A stretch of DNA of 64,000 nt from Lacticaseibacillus rhamnosus (GTDB lineage Bacteria > Bacillota > Bacilli > Lactobacillales > Lactobacillaceae), in contig NZ_LR134331.1 in assembly GCF_900636965.1 (NCBI RefSeq), forward strand, positions 1,798,001 through 1,862,000. The letters are read 5' to 3'. Shown here in pieces: positions 1 through 8,534 of the stretch. A program made the position numbers and the translations under genes. The notes beneath the pieces are model-generated. The model was given only the letters and a program-made list of their open reading frames with translations, was not told where the DNA came from and made no database searches. Each line of letters opens with the position of its first letter. The stretch's first letter is position 1.

Positions 1-2
1 TG

Positions 3-203
3 GGATTATTCTTAGCAGAAAAGTTGGCCGAAAAGTTAGGGCATCACTTAACGTTGACGTCCGTGATCAATCAAGGCACAACGGTCACCATTCATTTTCC
101 ATATGTCAGCTATTACAATGATGCTGGTCAAACCGTTGAACATCCCAAAAAGGCACTTCATCAAACAACAGATACATCTGATTCATCCAACCAAAATGAG
201 TAG
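3..203 (+). CDS. Sensor histidine kinase, C-terminal fragment
   Basis: Only the last 66 codons lie in the window, and the gene enters from the left edge in frame 3. The visible part begins GLFLAEKLAEKLGHHL and continues with an INQGTTVTIHFP stretch. This matches the G2-box end of a HATPase_c domain, where Gly-Leu precedes a helix and the 'GxGTxVxIxFP' strand closes the ATP-binding fold. A polar tail of about 30 residues follows, ending SNQNE. The family autophosphorylates a histidine and passes the phosphate to a response regulator. The paired regulator and sensor domain are outside the window, so the signal cannot be named. A strong terminator follows directly. Confidence 0.8.
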   Translation, partial: GLFLAEKLAEKLGHHLTLTSVINQGTTVTIHFPYVSYYNDAGQTVEHPKKALHQTTDTSDSSNQNE

Positions 204-221
204 GACATCTTCTTTAACGAT

Positions 222-283
222 AAAGCGAGTAGCTAAGCACACGACCGTCATTGTTGTCTTGTGGCTAGCTACTCGCTTTTTTA
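222..283 (+). terminator. Intrinsic terminator after the kinase gene
   Basis: A 14-bp perfect stem (AAAGCGAGTAGCTA pairing with TAGCTACTCGCTTT) encloses a loop of about 30 nt and ends in a T-run. It starts about 18 nt after the stop codon of the kinase fragment. The A-rich side of the stem could also serve the leftward nrdG gene. Confidence 0.85.
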
Positions 284-353
284 TCTGTCTATATTTTGTT
301 TGCAGCAAAGAACCCAACCACCAGCGGCGGCGACTTTAATTGGGGTCAAACTA

Positions 354-935
354 TTATCGAATGAGGTTTTTCCAAAGCTTGATCTCACCCGCCGCCTGGG
401 TTGCCGGTACATCAATAATCCGTTGGTTGGAGCTGCCGCGAAATTGCAGTGTTAAGTCTTTTTTTGCCAATAGGAAACGCCCATCCACCAATATATCGAT
501 GAGGCTCAGTAACGTTAACTTGTCTTCGGAATCCTGCATGAGTTCTTCGTAAGTGTAACCGCTCCAACTCCAGATATCCTTATCATGCCCAAACTCTTGG
601 CGAATCCGGCGGCAAAGACGAATGCAGACCTGAGTATTCAAGAAAGGTTCGCCGCCTAGCAAGGTCAAGCCTTGAACATATGACTGACCCAGATCCGCAA
701 TAATCCGATCTTCCAGTTCCTGAGTGTATGGCTGACCATACCGAAAATTCTGGGCAACACGATTGTAACAACCCGGGCAGGCAAAGCGACAGCCCGAGAC
801 ATATAAACTACACCGAACCCCTTCCCCATCAACAAAATTAAACGGCTTGTAATCAGCAATTCGTTGTTGTGAAAGTTCACTGGCAAGCCATTCTTTCGGT
901 TGCGGATTCTGCGGTAAACGAGCTGTGGTCATCAT
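354..935 (-). CDS. nrdG: Anaerobic ribonucleotide reductase activating protein
   Basis: A 193-residue radical-SAM protein of usual NrdG size. The cluster motif reads CRFACPGC, a CxxxCxxC at about residues 49-56, and LTLLGGEPFLN further on is the family's GGEP SAM-binding motif. NrdG reductively cleaves SAM to install the glycyl radical on NrdD, giving dNTPs without oxygen. The start is ATG at 935 (or the adjacent ATG at 932) behind an AAGG-type ribosome site. NrdD is normally next door, but upstream lies only the copper operon terminator, so this gene stands alone here. A NrdR-like box lies about 130 bp upstream. Function is firm; the separation from nrdD is unusual. Confidence 0.9.
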   Translation of the reverse strand: MMTTARLPQNPQPKEWLASELSQQRIADYKPFNFVDGEGVRCSLYVSGCRFACPGCYNRVAQNFRYGQPYTQELEDRIIADLGQSYVQGLTLLGGEPFLNTQVCIRLCRRIRQEFGHDKDIWSWSGYTYEELMQDSEDKLTLLSLIDILVDGRFLLAKKDLTLQFRGSSNQRIIDVPATQAAGEIKLWKNLIR

Positions 936-1062
936 AAGATCTGCCTTTCTTAACAGGTTGCGTTAGTCACGTTAAAGCGCAACCGTGCGTGTTCTTGATT
1001 CAATCAACGCTTCAAAAATGAACGCCAACGAATAAGTCTTTTTCATCGTATCATCTTTTGAC

Positions 1063-1074
1063 CACAAGATGTAG
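1063..1074 (-). promoter_or_regulatory. NrdR-like box upstream of nrdG
   Basis: Read on the minus strand this is CTACATCTTGTG. It resembles the NrdR consensus core CWATATWTWGTG type with two differences. NrdR sites usually come in pairs and no second clear box was found at the expected spacing, so this is tentative. Confidence 0.3.
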
Positions 1075-1092
1075 TATCGATTGTACACAAAA

Positions 1093-1130
1093 TACCGGCC
1101 TATTATCTATATCTTGATAGTAGGCCGGTA
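1093..1130 (-). terminator. Terminator of the copY-copB operon
   Basis: A 10-bp perfect stem (TACCGGCCTA pairing with TAGGCCGGTA) begins 22 nt after the copB stop codon. On the minus strand it is followed by TTTTGTGT, a short imperfect T-run. Confidence 0.7.
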
Positions 1131-1152
1131 TGGATGCTGTTTTTAAATACGA

Positions 1153-3378
1153 TTACGCGCGCTTCAAATGCAGTGTCATGGCATTTAACGCCACCACTAT
1201 GGTTGATAACGACATAATCGCGGCACCAACAGCCGGGCTGAGAATGAAGCCAACTGGTGCTAAAATACCTGCCGCCAGTGGAATGGCCAGGATGTTGTAG
1301 CCGGCACCCCACCAAAGATTCTGAACCATTTTACGATTGGTTGCTTTAGCCAAAGATAAGAAGTTAAGAATATCGGCTGGATCACTATGAACCAACACAA
1401 CATCGGCAGTATCAATGGCCACATCGGTTCCGGCACCAATGGCGACTCCGATATCCGCTTGCGCTAGACTAGGAGCATCATTAACGCCATCGCCGACCAT
1501 CATCACAACGCCACGTTTTTGATAAGCTTCGACTTGCGCCACTTTGTCTTCAGGCTTTAATTCGGCTTGAAAATCAGTGATGCCGAGTTGATCGGCCACT
1601 TTTTTGGCGGTTTCGTGGTTATCACCAGTCAGCATGACCGGTGTAATTCCTTGCTGCTTCAACGCGGCGACAAACGACTTGCTTGACGGCTTCAGCTGAT
1701 CGCCTTCTGCAACCATCCCTAGAACTTGATCATCCTGGATCAGAAAAGCCAGTGAGTTACCGGCCCCTGCTAATTGATCAGCCTGCGCTTCATCATAAGC
1801 CAAGTGATGATCTTTTAGATACCGGGCATTGACGATCGTATAACGTTGGCCATCGATTTCGCCTTCCAGACCGATGCCTTTTAAGACTTGAACGTTTTTC
1901 GCATCCGGCAGGTTTAACGCCTGTTGCTTGGCGGCAGCTTTAATCCCGGTTGCCAGCGGGTGTTCGGAATGATTTTCCAAAGCAGCCATGACAGACAGTA
2001 CCTGCGTTTGATCGTGACCGGTAAAGGCAATTGTTTTGGCAACGGTGAATTTGCCTTCTGTCAACGTTCCGGTTTTGTCCATCAAGATAAACTGCGCCCG
2101 CTTCGCAGTCTCAAGTGCCTGGCGATTACGAATTAGCAGTCCATTCGTTGCGCCAATACTGGTACTGCGTGCAATGACCAGCGGAATTGCTAACCCGAGT
2201 GCATGGGGACAAGCAATGATAAAGACGGTGACCATTCGTTCAAACGCCACTGCCGCCCCGCTTGGCAACCACAGGAAGAAAGCAAGTAACCCAACTGCCA
2301 ATGCGGCGTAGAAAAGCCAGCCGGCCACTTTATCTGCCATACCCTCGGCTTTACTTTTATTGGCTTGCGCACTTTGAACTAACTTCATGACTTGCGACAG
2401 ATAGCCGCTTTCGCCCGTACCGGTGACCTTGATTTCAATGACGCCATCACCATTGACGGAACCGCCAATCACCTGGTCACCTTCAGCCTTGCGAATAGCT
2501 TTAGCTTCCCCAGTCACTAATGATTCGTTGACACTGCTATTGCCACTGACAACTTGGCCATCAGCCGGCATTTGTTCACCTGCTAATACCCGTAATCGCG
2601 CGCCAACCTGGACTTCTGATAATGGCATGTCCATCACGTGATCACCATGAACCACATGTGCCTGATTCGGCAACAACGCCGCCAACTTCTCAACCGCGTT
2701 ACCTGCAGCCATAACGGCATTCATTTCGATCCAATGGCCAAGCAGCATGATCACGATCAGTGTTGCCAATTCCCAAAAGAAGTCCATGACCATCCCATTA
2801 GGCGCAATAAAGTTATTCATCAAAAACGCATAAAGCGAATAACCGTACGCCACCGTGATGCCCATCGCGATCAACGTCATCATCGCCGGTTGTCGCTGTT
2901 GCAATTCTGCCTTTGCGCCGGTCAAAAACGGCCAGCCGCCATAGAAAAACAGAAAAGACGACAAAACAAGAACGACCCAATCAGACCCCGGAAAGACAAT
3001 CGGCAATTCAATGACCCCGAGATGAATATTCATGCCCATAAACTGCGCCAATAACAGCACGGGGATCATGACAATGAGGCTGACCCAAAACTTCTGCTTC
3101 AAATTGCCCATATGCATCATATGCCCACCACCATGATCCATATTGCCATGATCCATGTGCATATCCATACCACTGTGATCCATCGCCATATGGCCCATAT
3201 CGTGGTGACTCATTTGCATAGATGCCATATCCGTTTGCTGATGCATATGTTCGTGATCCATTGACATATCCGTCATTTTCCCGGCATGCATCTGGTCGTG
3301 ATCACTCATTTGCATCTGTCCTTTGTCATTAGCTGATTCTTTCATTTTTTGTGAAGGGTTCATATTATCTTTCTTCAT
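1153..3378 (-). CDS. copB: Copper-exporting P1B-type ATPase, CopB-like
   Basis: A protein of 741 residues when started at the ATG at 3378, chosen because AAGGAGG sits six bases before it; an upstream in-frame start would run far into copY. The first 90 or so residues are a His/Met-rich tail with many MDH and MxM units. It is followed by membrane helices, the TGE actuator motif (VTGEA), the transmembrane CPH triad near residue 390, the phosphorylation motif DKTGTLTEG near residue 432, the SEHPL motif and GDGVNDAP. CPH rather than CPC marks the CopB class, which expels Cu(I)/Ag(I) or possibly Cu(II). It overlaps copY by 14 bp and is controlled by the cop boxes upstream of copY. Substrate is inferred from family and operon. 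Confidence 0.93.
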   Translation of the reverse strand: MKKDNMNPSQKMKESANDKGQMQMSDHDQMHAGKMTDMSMDHEHMHQQTDMASMQMSHHDMGHMAMDHSGMDMHMDHGNMDHGGGHMMHMGNLKQKFWVSLIVMIPVLLLAQFMGMNIHLGVIELPIVFPGSDWVVLVLSSFLFFYGGWPFLTGAKAELQQRQPAMMTLIAMGITVAYGYSLYAFLMNNFIAPNGMVMDFFWELATLIVIMLLGHWIEMNAVMAAGNAVEKLAALLPNQAHVVHGDHVMDMPLSEVQVGARLRVLAGEQMPADGQVVSGNSSVNESLVTGEAKAIRKAEGDQVIGGSVNGDGVIEIKVTGTGESGYLSQVMKLVQSAQANKSKAEGMADKVAGWLFYAALAVGLLAFFLWLPSGAAVAFERMVTVFIIACPHALGLAIPLVIARSTSIGATNGLLIRNRQALETAKRAQFILMDKTGTLTEGKFTVAKTIAFTGHDQTQVLSVMAALENHSEHPLATGIKAAAKQQALNLPDAKNVQVLKGIGLEGEIDGQRYTIVNARYLKDHHLAYDEAQADQLAGAGNSLAFLIQDDQVLGMVAEGDQLKPSSKSFVAALKQQGITPVMLTGDNHETAKKVADQLGITDFQAELKPEDKVAQVEAYQKRGVVMMVGDGVNDAPSLAQADIGVAIGAGTDVAIDTADVVLVHSDPADILNFLSLAKATNRKMVQNLWWGAGYNILAIPLAAGILAPVGFILSPAVGAAIMSLSTIVVALNAMTLHLKRA

Positions 3379-3811
3379 CAATTGCCTCCTTGCAGCCGTC
3401 TGGTAAGCAGTTACAATGAACCGTTGTCGGTGCACCAGGCAATTTAGCCGCCAAAGTTTGCTGCACTGCTTGAATATCTTTCTTGGAAAGCGTCACTTGC
3501 GCTACCAAATGATTCACGGTCGTACCGATCTTCATTTGACAAAGATGACTAAATAACTCCGCAACGGCTGCATCCATTGAGGCTTGCTCACCAACTGTTG
3601 CATGATATAAAAATTCGCGCCCTTGCTTTTCGGTGACCAGCGCACCCTTTTTGACGAGTCTTCCCAAAAAGGTCTTGGTGGTCGCTATCTTCCACGCCAT
3701 TTTATCAGCAAGAATCGCCGCAATGGTGCTGCTTTTTAATGGTCCAAGCGTCCAAATAATTCGCATAACTTCCCATTCCGACTGGGAGATTTCAACTTTC
3801 GGTGTTTCCAT
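3365..3811 (-). CDS. copY: CopY-family copper-responsive repressor
   Basis: A 148-residue protein of the BlaI/MecI/CopY family. The N-terminal winged helix reads SEWEVMRIIWTLGP, and the C terminus carries a short cysteine cluster, CNCLPDGC. Start is ATG at 3811 with ACGGAGG just upstream; a longer reading frame would begin inside the operator. In Enterococcus CopY, Zn2+ bound by a CxCx4CxC hook keeps the repressor on DNA and Cu(I) displaces it. Here the fourth cysteine is absent (CxCx4C then KE). Two cop boxes lie directly upstream, so autoregulation of copY-copB is expected. Confidence 0.92.
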   Translation of the reverse strand: METPKVEISQSEWEVMRIIWTLGPLKSSTIAAILADKMAWKIATTKTFLGRLVKKGALVTEKQGREFLYHATVGEQASMDAAVAELFSHLCQMKIGTTVNHLVAQVTLSKKDIQAVQQTLAAKLPGAPTTVHCNCLPDGCKEAIDEER

Positions 3812-3825
3812 CCTTGGCCTCCGTT

Positions 3826-3880
3826 TACACTTGTAATCTTTCGACACTTATAATTTACAACTGTAAACGATGATTGTCAA
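3826..3880 (-). promoter_or_regulatory. copY-copB promoter with two cop boxes
   Basis: Two palindromes of the CopY operator form TACAnnTGTA are present: TACACTTGTA at 3826-3835 and TACAACTGTA at 3856-3865. On the minus strand a -35 TTGACA (3875-3880) and a -10 TAAATT (3852-3857) are 17 bp apart. The upstream cop box fills the spacer and overlaps the -10, while the other lies just downstream of the start site. This arrangement fits direct repression by CopY. Confidence 0.88.
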
Positions 3881-3945
3881 CTCATAATTAAACTATTTCT
3901 GAAAATAGGCCGCTTAAGTGCCAAATCTGGGCCTAGCTGTTTTCT

Positions 3946-4006
3946 GCAAATAAACAAGCACCGAAGACGGTGGCATTGGTCTTCGGTGCTTGTTTATTTG
4001 CTTTTT
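3946..4006 (-). terminator. Strong terminator after purD
   Basis: Two perfect 23-base arms run from 3946 to 3968 and from 3979 to 4001, with a 10-nt loop. The stem contains GCACCGAAGAC and its complement. The clearest T-run (CTTTTT) is on the plus strand, but the T-rich distal arm should also stop leftward transcription from the pur operon. It separates purD from the copper operon promoter. Confidence 0.85.
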
Positions 4007-4027
4007 ACATAAAACTAGCGGCAGTTA

Positions 4028-5269
4028 TCACTTCAAGGCATGAAAGCCGATGTCGGTCCGATAATCCAGCACCCCTTGAATACTTTCCAAGTCATGCTTG
4101 GCTTTGGCAACTGCCTCAGGTAAGGTAGCGGCCCCGGCAACAACCGAAAAAATTCTCCCGGCGTCACTGATCCAACCATTGTCGGTTCGCTCTACCCCTG
4201 CTGGCAACCAAGTACCGATTGGCCAATTTGTTGGCACAATGACGGGAACGGTTTTCAGGTTTGCCCGCGGGTAATCGGGATTCACCGCGACAAAGCAGGC
4301 ATAGGCTAGGCCATTCAATTTCAGCGTTGGCTGCTGGCCATCCAACAAGTCGCTCACAAGCTGATAAAAGTCATTTTCGATCTGTGGCAATAATACCTGA
4401 GTTTCAGGGTCACCGAAACGCATGTTGTATTCAAGAATCTTGGGTCCTTCTTTAGTGAAGATCAGCCCAATATACATAACCCCGTGTCCATTTAAACCAT
4501 CTTGGTGCATACCTGCCAATGTGGCATCCACCAAGGACTGAGCCGCCTGGACTTGATCGGGCTTAAATTGTGGCAACGGACTAATCGCACCCATTCCACC
4601 TGTGTTAGGTCCACGATCAGCAGCGTGGCGCCGTTTGTGATCCTGAGACAACGGCAAGATCACGCGCTTTTGGTCATTAAAAAGTGCCATGACGGAAGCT
4701 TCTTCGCCAGCGAGATATTCCTCAAGCAAAACCGTGGCATCCGGGTGGCCGGCGTAAAACTGTTCGATCGTATCATCAAGTGTCGCTGCATCATTGGCAA
4801 TGACAACACCTTTACCAGCGGCCAAGCCATCTTTTTTCAGAACAAGCGGTAAACCCATCAAAGTTGCTTCGGCATGTGCTTCAATCGCATTGTGAACCGT
4901 CTTGCTGGCCGCGGTCGGTAAATGATGGCGATGCATAAACGCTTTGGCGAACGTTTTACTTGATTCAAGTTGAGCTAATTTTTGCGTGACGCCAAAGATC
5001 GGCAACCCGATTGCTTGAAAATCATCAACAATCCCTGCTGCCAAGGGCACTTCAGGACCGACAAACGTCAAATCAATCTGATGCGTTTGCGCGAACTTGA
5101 TTAAAGCCGGGACCTCTTTTTCTTTAATACCAATCGGCTCGACACCAAGCAGCTCCATCGCCGGATTGCCCGGCGCCACGTAGACATGATCCACTTGTGG
5201 CGACTGACTAAATTTCAAAGCAAGGGCACTTTCACGCGCACCCCCACCGATAACCAGGACTTTTTTCAT
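4028..5269 (-). CDS. purD: Phosphoribosylamine--glycine ligase (GAR synthetase)
   Basis: A protein of 413 residues, normal PurD length, catalysing ATP-dependent joining of glycine to phosphoribosylamine (purine step 2). It opens with MKKVLVIGGGARESALA, the expected nucleotide-fold start. The ATP-grasp domain carries KKDGLAAGKGV near residue 145, and GDPETQ near residue 290 is a metal/ATP-binding signature. Start ATG follows TAGGAGGTTTTT. It is the last gene of the leftward pur operon. Unlike all other joints in the operon it does not touch its neighbour: a 164-bp gap holds one full copy of the window's palindromic repeat plus a fragment. Confidence 0.97.
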   Translation of the reverse strand: MKKVLVIGGGARESALALKFSQSPQVDHVYVAPGNPAMELLGVEPIGIKEKEVPALIKFAQTHQIDLTFVGPEVPLAAGIVDDFQAIGLPIFGVTQKLAQLESSKTFAKAFMHRHHLPTAASKTVHNAIEAHAEATLMGLPLVLKKDGLAAGKGVVIANDAATLDDTIEQFYAGHPDATVLLEEYLAGEEASVMALFNDQKRVILPLSQDHKRRHAADRGPNTGGMGAISPLPQFKPDQVQAAQSLVDATLAGMHQDGLNGHGVMYIGLIFTKEGPKILEYNMRFGDPETQVLLPQIENDFYQLVSDLLDGQQPTLKLNGLAYACFVAVNPDYPRANLKTVPVIVPTNWPIGTWLPAGVERTDNGWISDAGRIFSVVAGAATLPEAVAKAKHDLESIQGVLDYRTDIGFHALK

Positions 5270-5285
5270 AAAAACCTCCTAAAAA

Positions 5286-5433
5286 GTGAGCGCGAGCCAG
5301 CCCGGTTAGAAACCGGAGTGTAAGCGGCCTCAGACGTGATGGCCCGCTCTTGGCCATTGCGGCTGTGGTCCTTACACTCCGGTTTCTGGGCTGGGGAGCG
5401 CGTTATAGAAAGTGAGCGTGAACCGGCTCCCGC
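5286..5433. repeat. Palindromic repeat locus 1 (one copy plus fragment)
   Basis: The full copy spans 5286-5406. Its outer arm CCAGCCC pairs with GGGCTGG, then a 4-nt bulge GGTT sits on the left strand, then a perfect 17-bp arm (AGAAACCGGAGTGTAAG) and an inner hairpin closed by GGCC/GGCC. A fragment with the left end of another copy (GTGAGCGTGAACCGGC) spans 5411-5433 and runs to the purH stop codon. This is the only copy inside an operon (purH-purD). Confidence 0.9.
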
Positions 5434-6957
5434 TTAATGCCGGAAATGCCGAACCCCTGTTGTCACCATCGCAATGCCATATTCATTGGCCTTCGCAATT
5501 GAATCCTTATCCCGAATGCTGCCACCCGGTTGAATAATCGCCTTAATATCATGTTTAGCCGCGTAATCCACGCAATCATCCATCGGGAAAAAGGCATCGC
5601 TGGCCATGACCGCACCGGCAAAGTTGTCGTTTTGCTGCGCTTGGGTTAACGCCAATTCAACCGAGCCAATCCGATTCATTTGACCGGCGCCAATCCCTAA
5701 CGTCTGATCAGCCTGTGCCACGACAATCGCATTACTCTTAACATGTTTGACCACCGTCTGCGCAAATGCCAATGCCTTGAGTTGAGCTTCAGTCGGCTTG
5801 ACCTCCGTTACCACTGTCATATCGGCTGGTGTCTCAGCTTTGTCGTCACGTGTTTGAATCAACAACCCACCATAAATTGAAGTCGTTTCTGTTCCCAATT
5901 CTTCTGGCGTATCAGCAGTATTAATCGTCAATAAGCGCACATTTTTCTTCTTCGCCAGAATCTCATAGGCATCATCATCAAATGCCGGTGCCATGATGAT
6001 CTCAAGGAAAAGTTTATGCATTTTCTCGGCAGTGGCAAGATCAACCCGCCGATTCAAAGCAATGATGCCGCCAAAAATGGACATCGGATCGGCGGCATAT
6101 GCCTTGTCCCAAGCGGCTTCAAGCGTATCGCCCAAGCCAATGCCGCATGGGTTCATATGTTTAACGGCCACGGCTGCCGGTTGTTTGAATTCCCGCAACA
6201 TTGCCAATGCTGCATCCGCATCCTTGATATTGTTATAAGAAAGCTCTTTACCGTGTAATTGCTTAGCAGCGGCAAGACTAGTTGGATCAGGATTCGGCTC
6301 AACATAAAAGGCAGCTTGTTGATGGCTGTTTTCCCCGTAACGCAAGTCCTGCCGTTTGTGATAAGTTGGCGTGAATTGCTCTGGGAATGGCTCTGGATCT
6401 AAGTAATGGGCGATTTGAGCATCGTAAGCTGCAGTGACGGAGAAGACTTTGGCTGCCAACCGTTGCCGCAAATCAGCATCATTTTGATCGAGTCCGGCTA
6501 AAACATCCGCATAATCTGCTGGATCAACCACGGCCCAGACACTGTCACTATTTTTAGCTGCCGCACGTAACGCAGACGGGCCACCAATATCAATTTGTTC
6601 AATCGCTTCGGCACGCGTCACACCCGCACGCTGAATGGTCGCGGCAAACGGATAAAGATTGACACAAACCACATCAATTGGCTGAATATCATGATCTGCT
6701 AGTGCCTGCATATGGGCAGGATCATCCCGCCGCGCCAAGATGCCGGCATGGATCTTAGGATGCAGTGTCTTAACTCGACCATCGAGCATTTCTGGAAAAC
6801 CGGTTACTGCTTCTACGCCGGTCACCGCAACCCCAGCTTCAGCCAGTGCGCGATGGGTACCACCGGTTGAAATCAGTTCAAAACCGCGTTCAACCAGACC
6901 TTTTGCAAAAGGTACCAAACCAGTTTTATCAGAGACACTTAATAATGCACGCTTCAC
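5434..6957 (-). CDS. purH: Bifunctional AICAR transformylase / IMP cyclohydrolase
   Basis: A protein of 507 residues carrying both last steps of IMP synthesis. The N-terminal IMP cyclohydrolase (MGS-like) domain starts [20 protein letters not shown] and includes STGGT and [14 protein letters not shown]. The C-terminal transformylase holds the AVKHMNPCG segment around residue 265, with the catalytic Lys-His, and ends TTGVRHFRH. The start is GTG at 6957, immediately after the purN stop (TAAGTG), with AAGGAG eight bases before it. Translation is probably coupled to purN. The repeat-containing gap to purD follows. Confidence 0.97.
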   Translation of the reverse strand: MKRALLSVSDKTGLVPFAKGLVERGFELISTGGTHRALAEAGVAVTGVEAVTGFPEMLDGRVKTLHPKIHAGILARRDDPAHMQALADHDIQPIDVVCVNLYPFAATIQRAGVTRAEAIEQIDIGGPSALRAAAKNSDSVWAVVDPADYADVLAGLDQNDADLRQRLAAKVFSVTAAYDAQIAHYLDPEPFPEQFTPTYHKRQDLRYGENSHQQAAFYVEPNPDPTSLAAAKQLHGKELSYNNIKDADAALAMLREFKQPAAVAVKHMNPCGIGLGDTLEAAWDKAYAADPMSIFGGIIALNRRVDLATAEKMHKLFLEIIMAPAFDDDAYEILAKKKNVRLLTINTADTPEELGTETTSIYGGLLIQTRDDKAETPADMTVVTEVKPTEAQLKALAFAQTVVKHVKSNAIVVAQADQTLGIGAGQMNRIGSVELALTQAQQNDNFAGAVMASDAFFPMDDCVDYAAKHDIKAIIQPGGSIRDKDSIAKANEYGIAMVTTGVRHFRH

Positions 6958-7527
6958 TTAAATCGCTCCTTCTTCAATGAGTTGCTTGACAGTTGCGGGA
7001 AAAGTTTGATGTTCCTGATGGTGAATGGCTGCTTCTAATTGTGCCAGCGTCATCCCCGGGCTTACGCGGACCGGATCCTGTGCGATGATTTCGCCGGTGT
7101 CGATTCCGGCATCTACGTAATGAACCGTCACGCCGGTCACTTTGACGCCATAATCAAACGCATCTTTAATGCCCTGCCGTCCGGGAAAACTAGGCAGCAG
7201 CGCGGGATGCAAATTGATAATTCGCTTGGGAAAAGCATTTAGCAAGGTTGGCCCGATGATCCGCATATAACCCGCTAAAATCAATGCATCTACAGGCGGC
7301 AACTGGCTTAAAATATAAGTTTCGGCCGCCGCTTTATTCGCATAGTCCTTAAAGTTCACAACTAAAGTCGGAATATGACGAGCAGCCGCTTTTTGAATCA
7401 CCGGTGCTTGCATTTGATCACAGACTAAGACCGCAATTTGATAGTGACTGTCTACAGCCTGCGCGGCGTTTGCCAAGGCTTCAAAATTTGTGCCATTTCC
7501 GGACGCAAAGACAGCTAGACTTTTCAT
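6958..7527 (-). CDS. purN: Phosphoribosylglycinamide formyltransferase
   Basis: With the ATG at 7527 the protein has 189 residues, usual for PurN, and begins MKSLAVFASGNGTNFEAL, which carries the family's SGxGTNF signature. The folate site appears as NLHPALLPSFPG and the catalytic Asp region as HYVDAGIDTGEII. It transfers a formyl group from 10-formyl-THF to GAR (step 3). The start overlaps the purM stop as ATGA, so a longer upstream start is unlikely. Part of the pur operon. Confidence 0.96.
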   Translation of the reverse strand: MKSLAVFASGNGTNFEALANAAQAVDSHYQIAVLVCDQMQAPVIQKAAARHIPTLVVNFKDYANKAAAETYILSQLPPVDALILAGYMRIIGPTLLNAFPKRIINLHPALLPSFPGRQGIKDAFDYGVKVTGVTVHYVDAGIDTGEIIAQDPVRVSPGMTLAQLEAAIHHQEHQTFPATVKQLIEEGAI

Positions 7528-8534
7528 TTGCTTGCCACCTGCCATTGTATTTTGGCGCTTGGATCAGCAACCACGTGACCGATGACTTTGCTGCTTGGTA
7601 ACGCCGCCTGAATCGTGGTGGCTGCATGTTCCGGGACGACCAAAATCATCCCGATGCCCAAATTAAACGTTGTCCGCATCGTGGTTTCACTCAAATGCCC
7701 GGCATGTTGCAGGCGATCAAATAACTCCGGTCGATGCCATGCCTGGGGATTAACCTGCGCACACAATCCTGCCGGTATCACCCGCGGTAGATTCTCGGTA
7801 ATACCGCCGCCGGTAATATGCGCTGCGGCGTGGATCAAACCTTGTTGCATGAGCGGCAGCACCTGCTTAACGTAAATTCTGGTTGGCCGCATCAACGCCT
7901 GCATGACTTCCGATCCGTCTTCAAGCGTCTGACTCCCTAAATCAGTTTCAGCTAACAATTTACGCACCAGCGAGTAACCATTGCTGTGTACGCCTGAACT
8001 TGGCAAGCCAATCAAGACATCACCAGCAGCCACATCCTTAGGCAAACGATTCTGTTCGGAAACCAAACCAACCGCAAACCCGGCCAGATCATAATGATTT
8101 TGTGGGTACATATCCGGCATCTCAGCGGTTTCCCCACCGATCAACGCCATTTCCGCCTGCTGACAGCCATAAGCAATCCCGCGAACAACCGCTTCGGCCC
8201 GGGTTACATCAAGATGATCAACGGCCATGTAATCAAGGAAAAATAATGGCTGGGCACCGGATGCGAGCAAATCATTGGCCACCATTGCGACCAAATCAAT
8301 CCCCACCGTTTCATGCGCATCACATTGCAATGCCAACAACAGTTTGGTACCAACCCCGTCTGTCGCACTAATCAAGGTTGGCTGCGGCACGGATGGCAAC
8401 CGATAAGCGGCAGCAAAACCGCCAACACTGGCCAAAACATTGTCATTGGCTGTTTCTTTGGCTAACGTTGCAATACGTTTTACGGCTGCATCGCCGGCTT
8501 CAATGTCGACGCCGGCATCCTTATAATCTGTCAT
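7524..8534 (-). CDS. purM: Phosphoribosylformylglycinamidine cyclo-ligase (AIR synthetase)
   Basis: A 336-residue PurM. It opens DYKDAGVDIEAGDAAVKRI, contains ATDGVGTKLLLA (ATP-binding loop), GGETAEMPDMY and HITGGGITENLPRV, all hallmark blocks. It cyclises FGAM to AIR (step 5). The start codon overlaps the purF stop in ATGA and its own stop overlaps the purN start in ATGA, so three genes are translationally linked. Confidence 0.97.
   Translation of the reverse strand: MTDYKDAGVDIEAGDAAVKRIATLAKETANDNVLASVGGFAAAYRLPSVPQPTLISATDGVGTKLLLALQCDAHETVGIDLVAMVANDLLASGAQPLFFLDYMAVDHLDVTRAEAVVRGIAYGCQQAEMALIGGETAEMPDMYPQNHYDLAGFAVGLVSEQNRLPKDVAAGDVLIGLPSSGVHSNGYSLVRKLLAETDLGSQTLEDGSEVMQALMRPTRIYVKQVLPLMQQGLIHAAAHITGGGITENLPRVIPAGLCAQVNPQAWHRPELFDRLQHAGHLSETTMRTTFNLGIGMILVVPEHAATTIQAALPSSKVIGHVVADPSAKIQWQVASK

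Noticed and set aside
2638-3054. Plus-strand frame of about 138 codons opposite copB
   Set aside because: It is antisense to membrane helices of a certain ATPase, is rich in His and Arg from the complementary codons and lacks a ribosome site.
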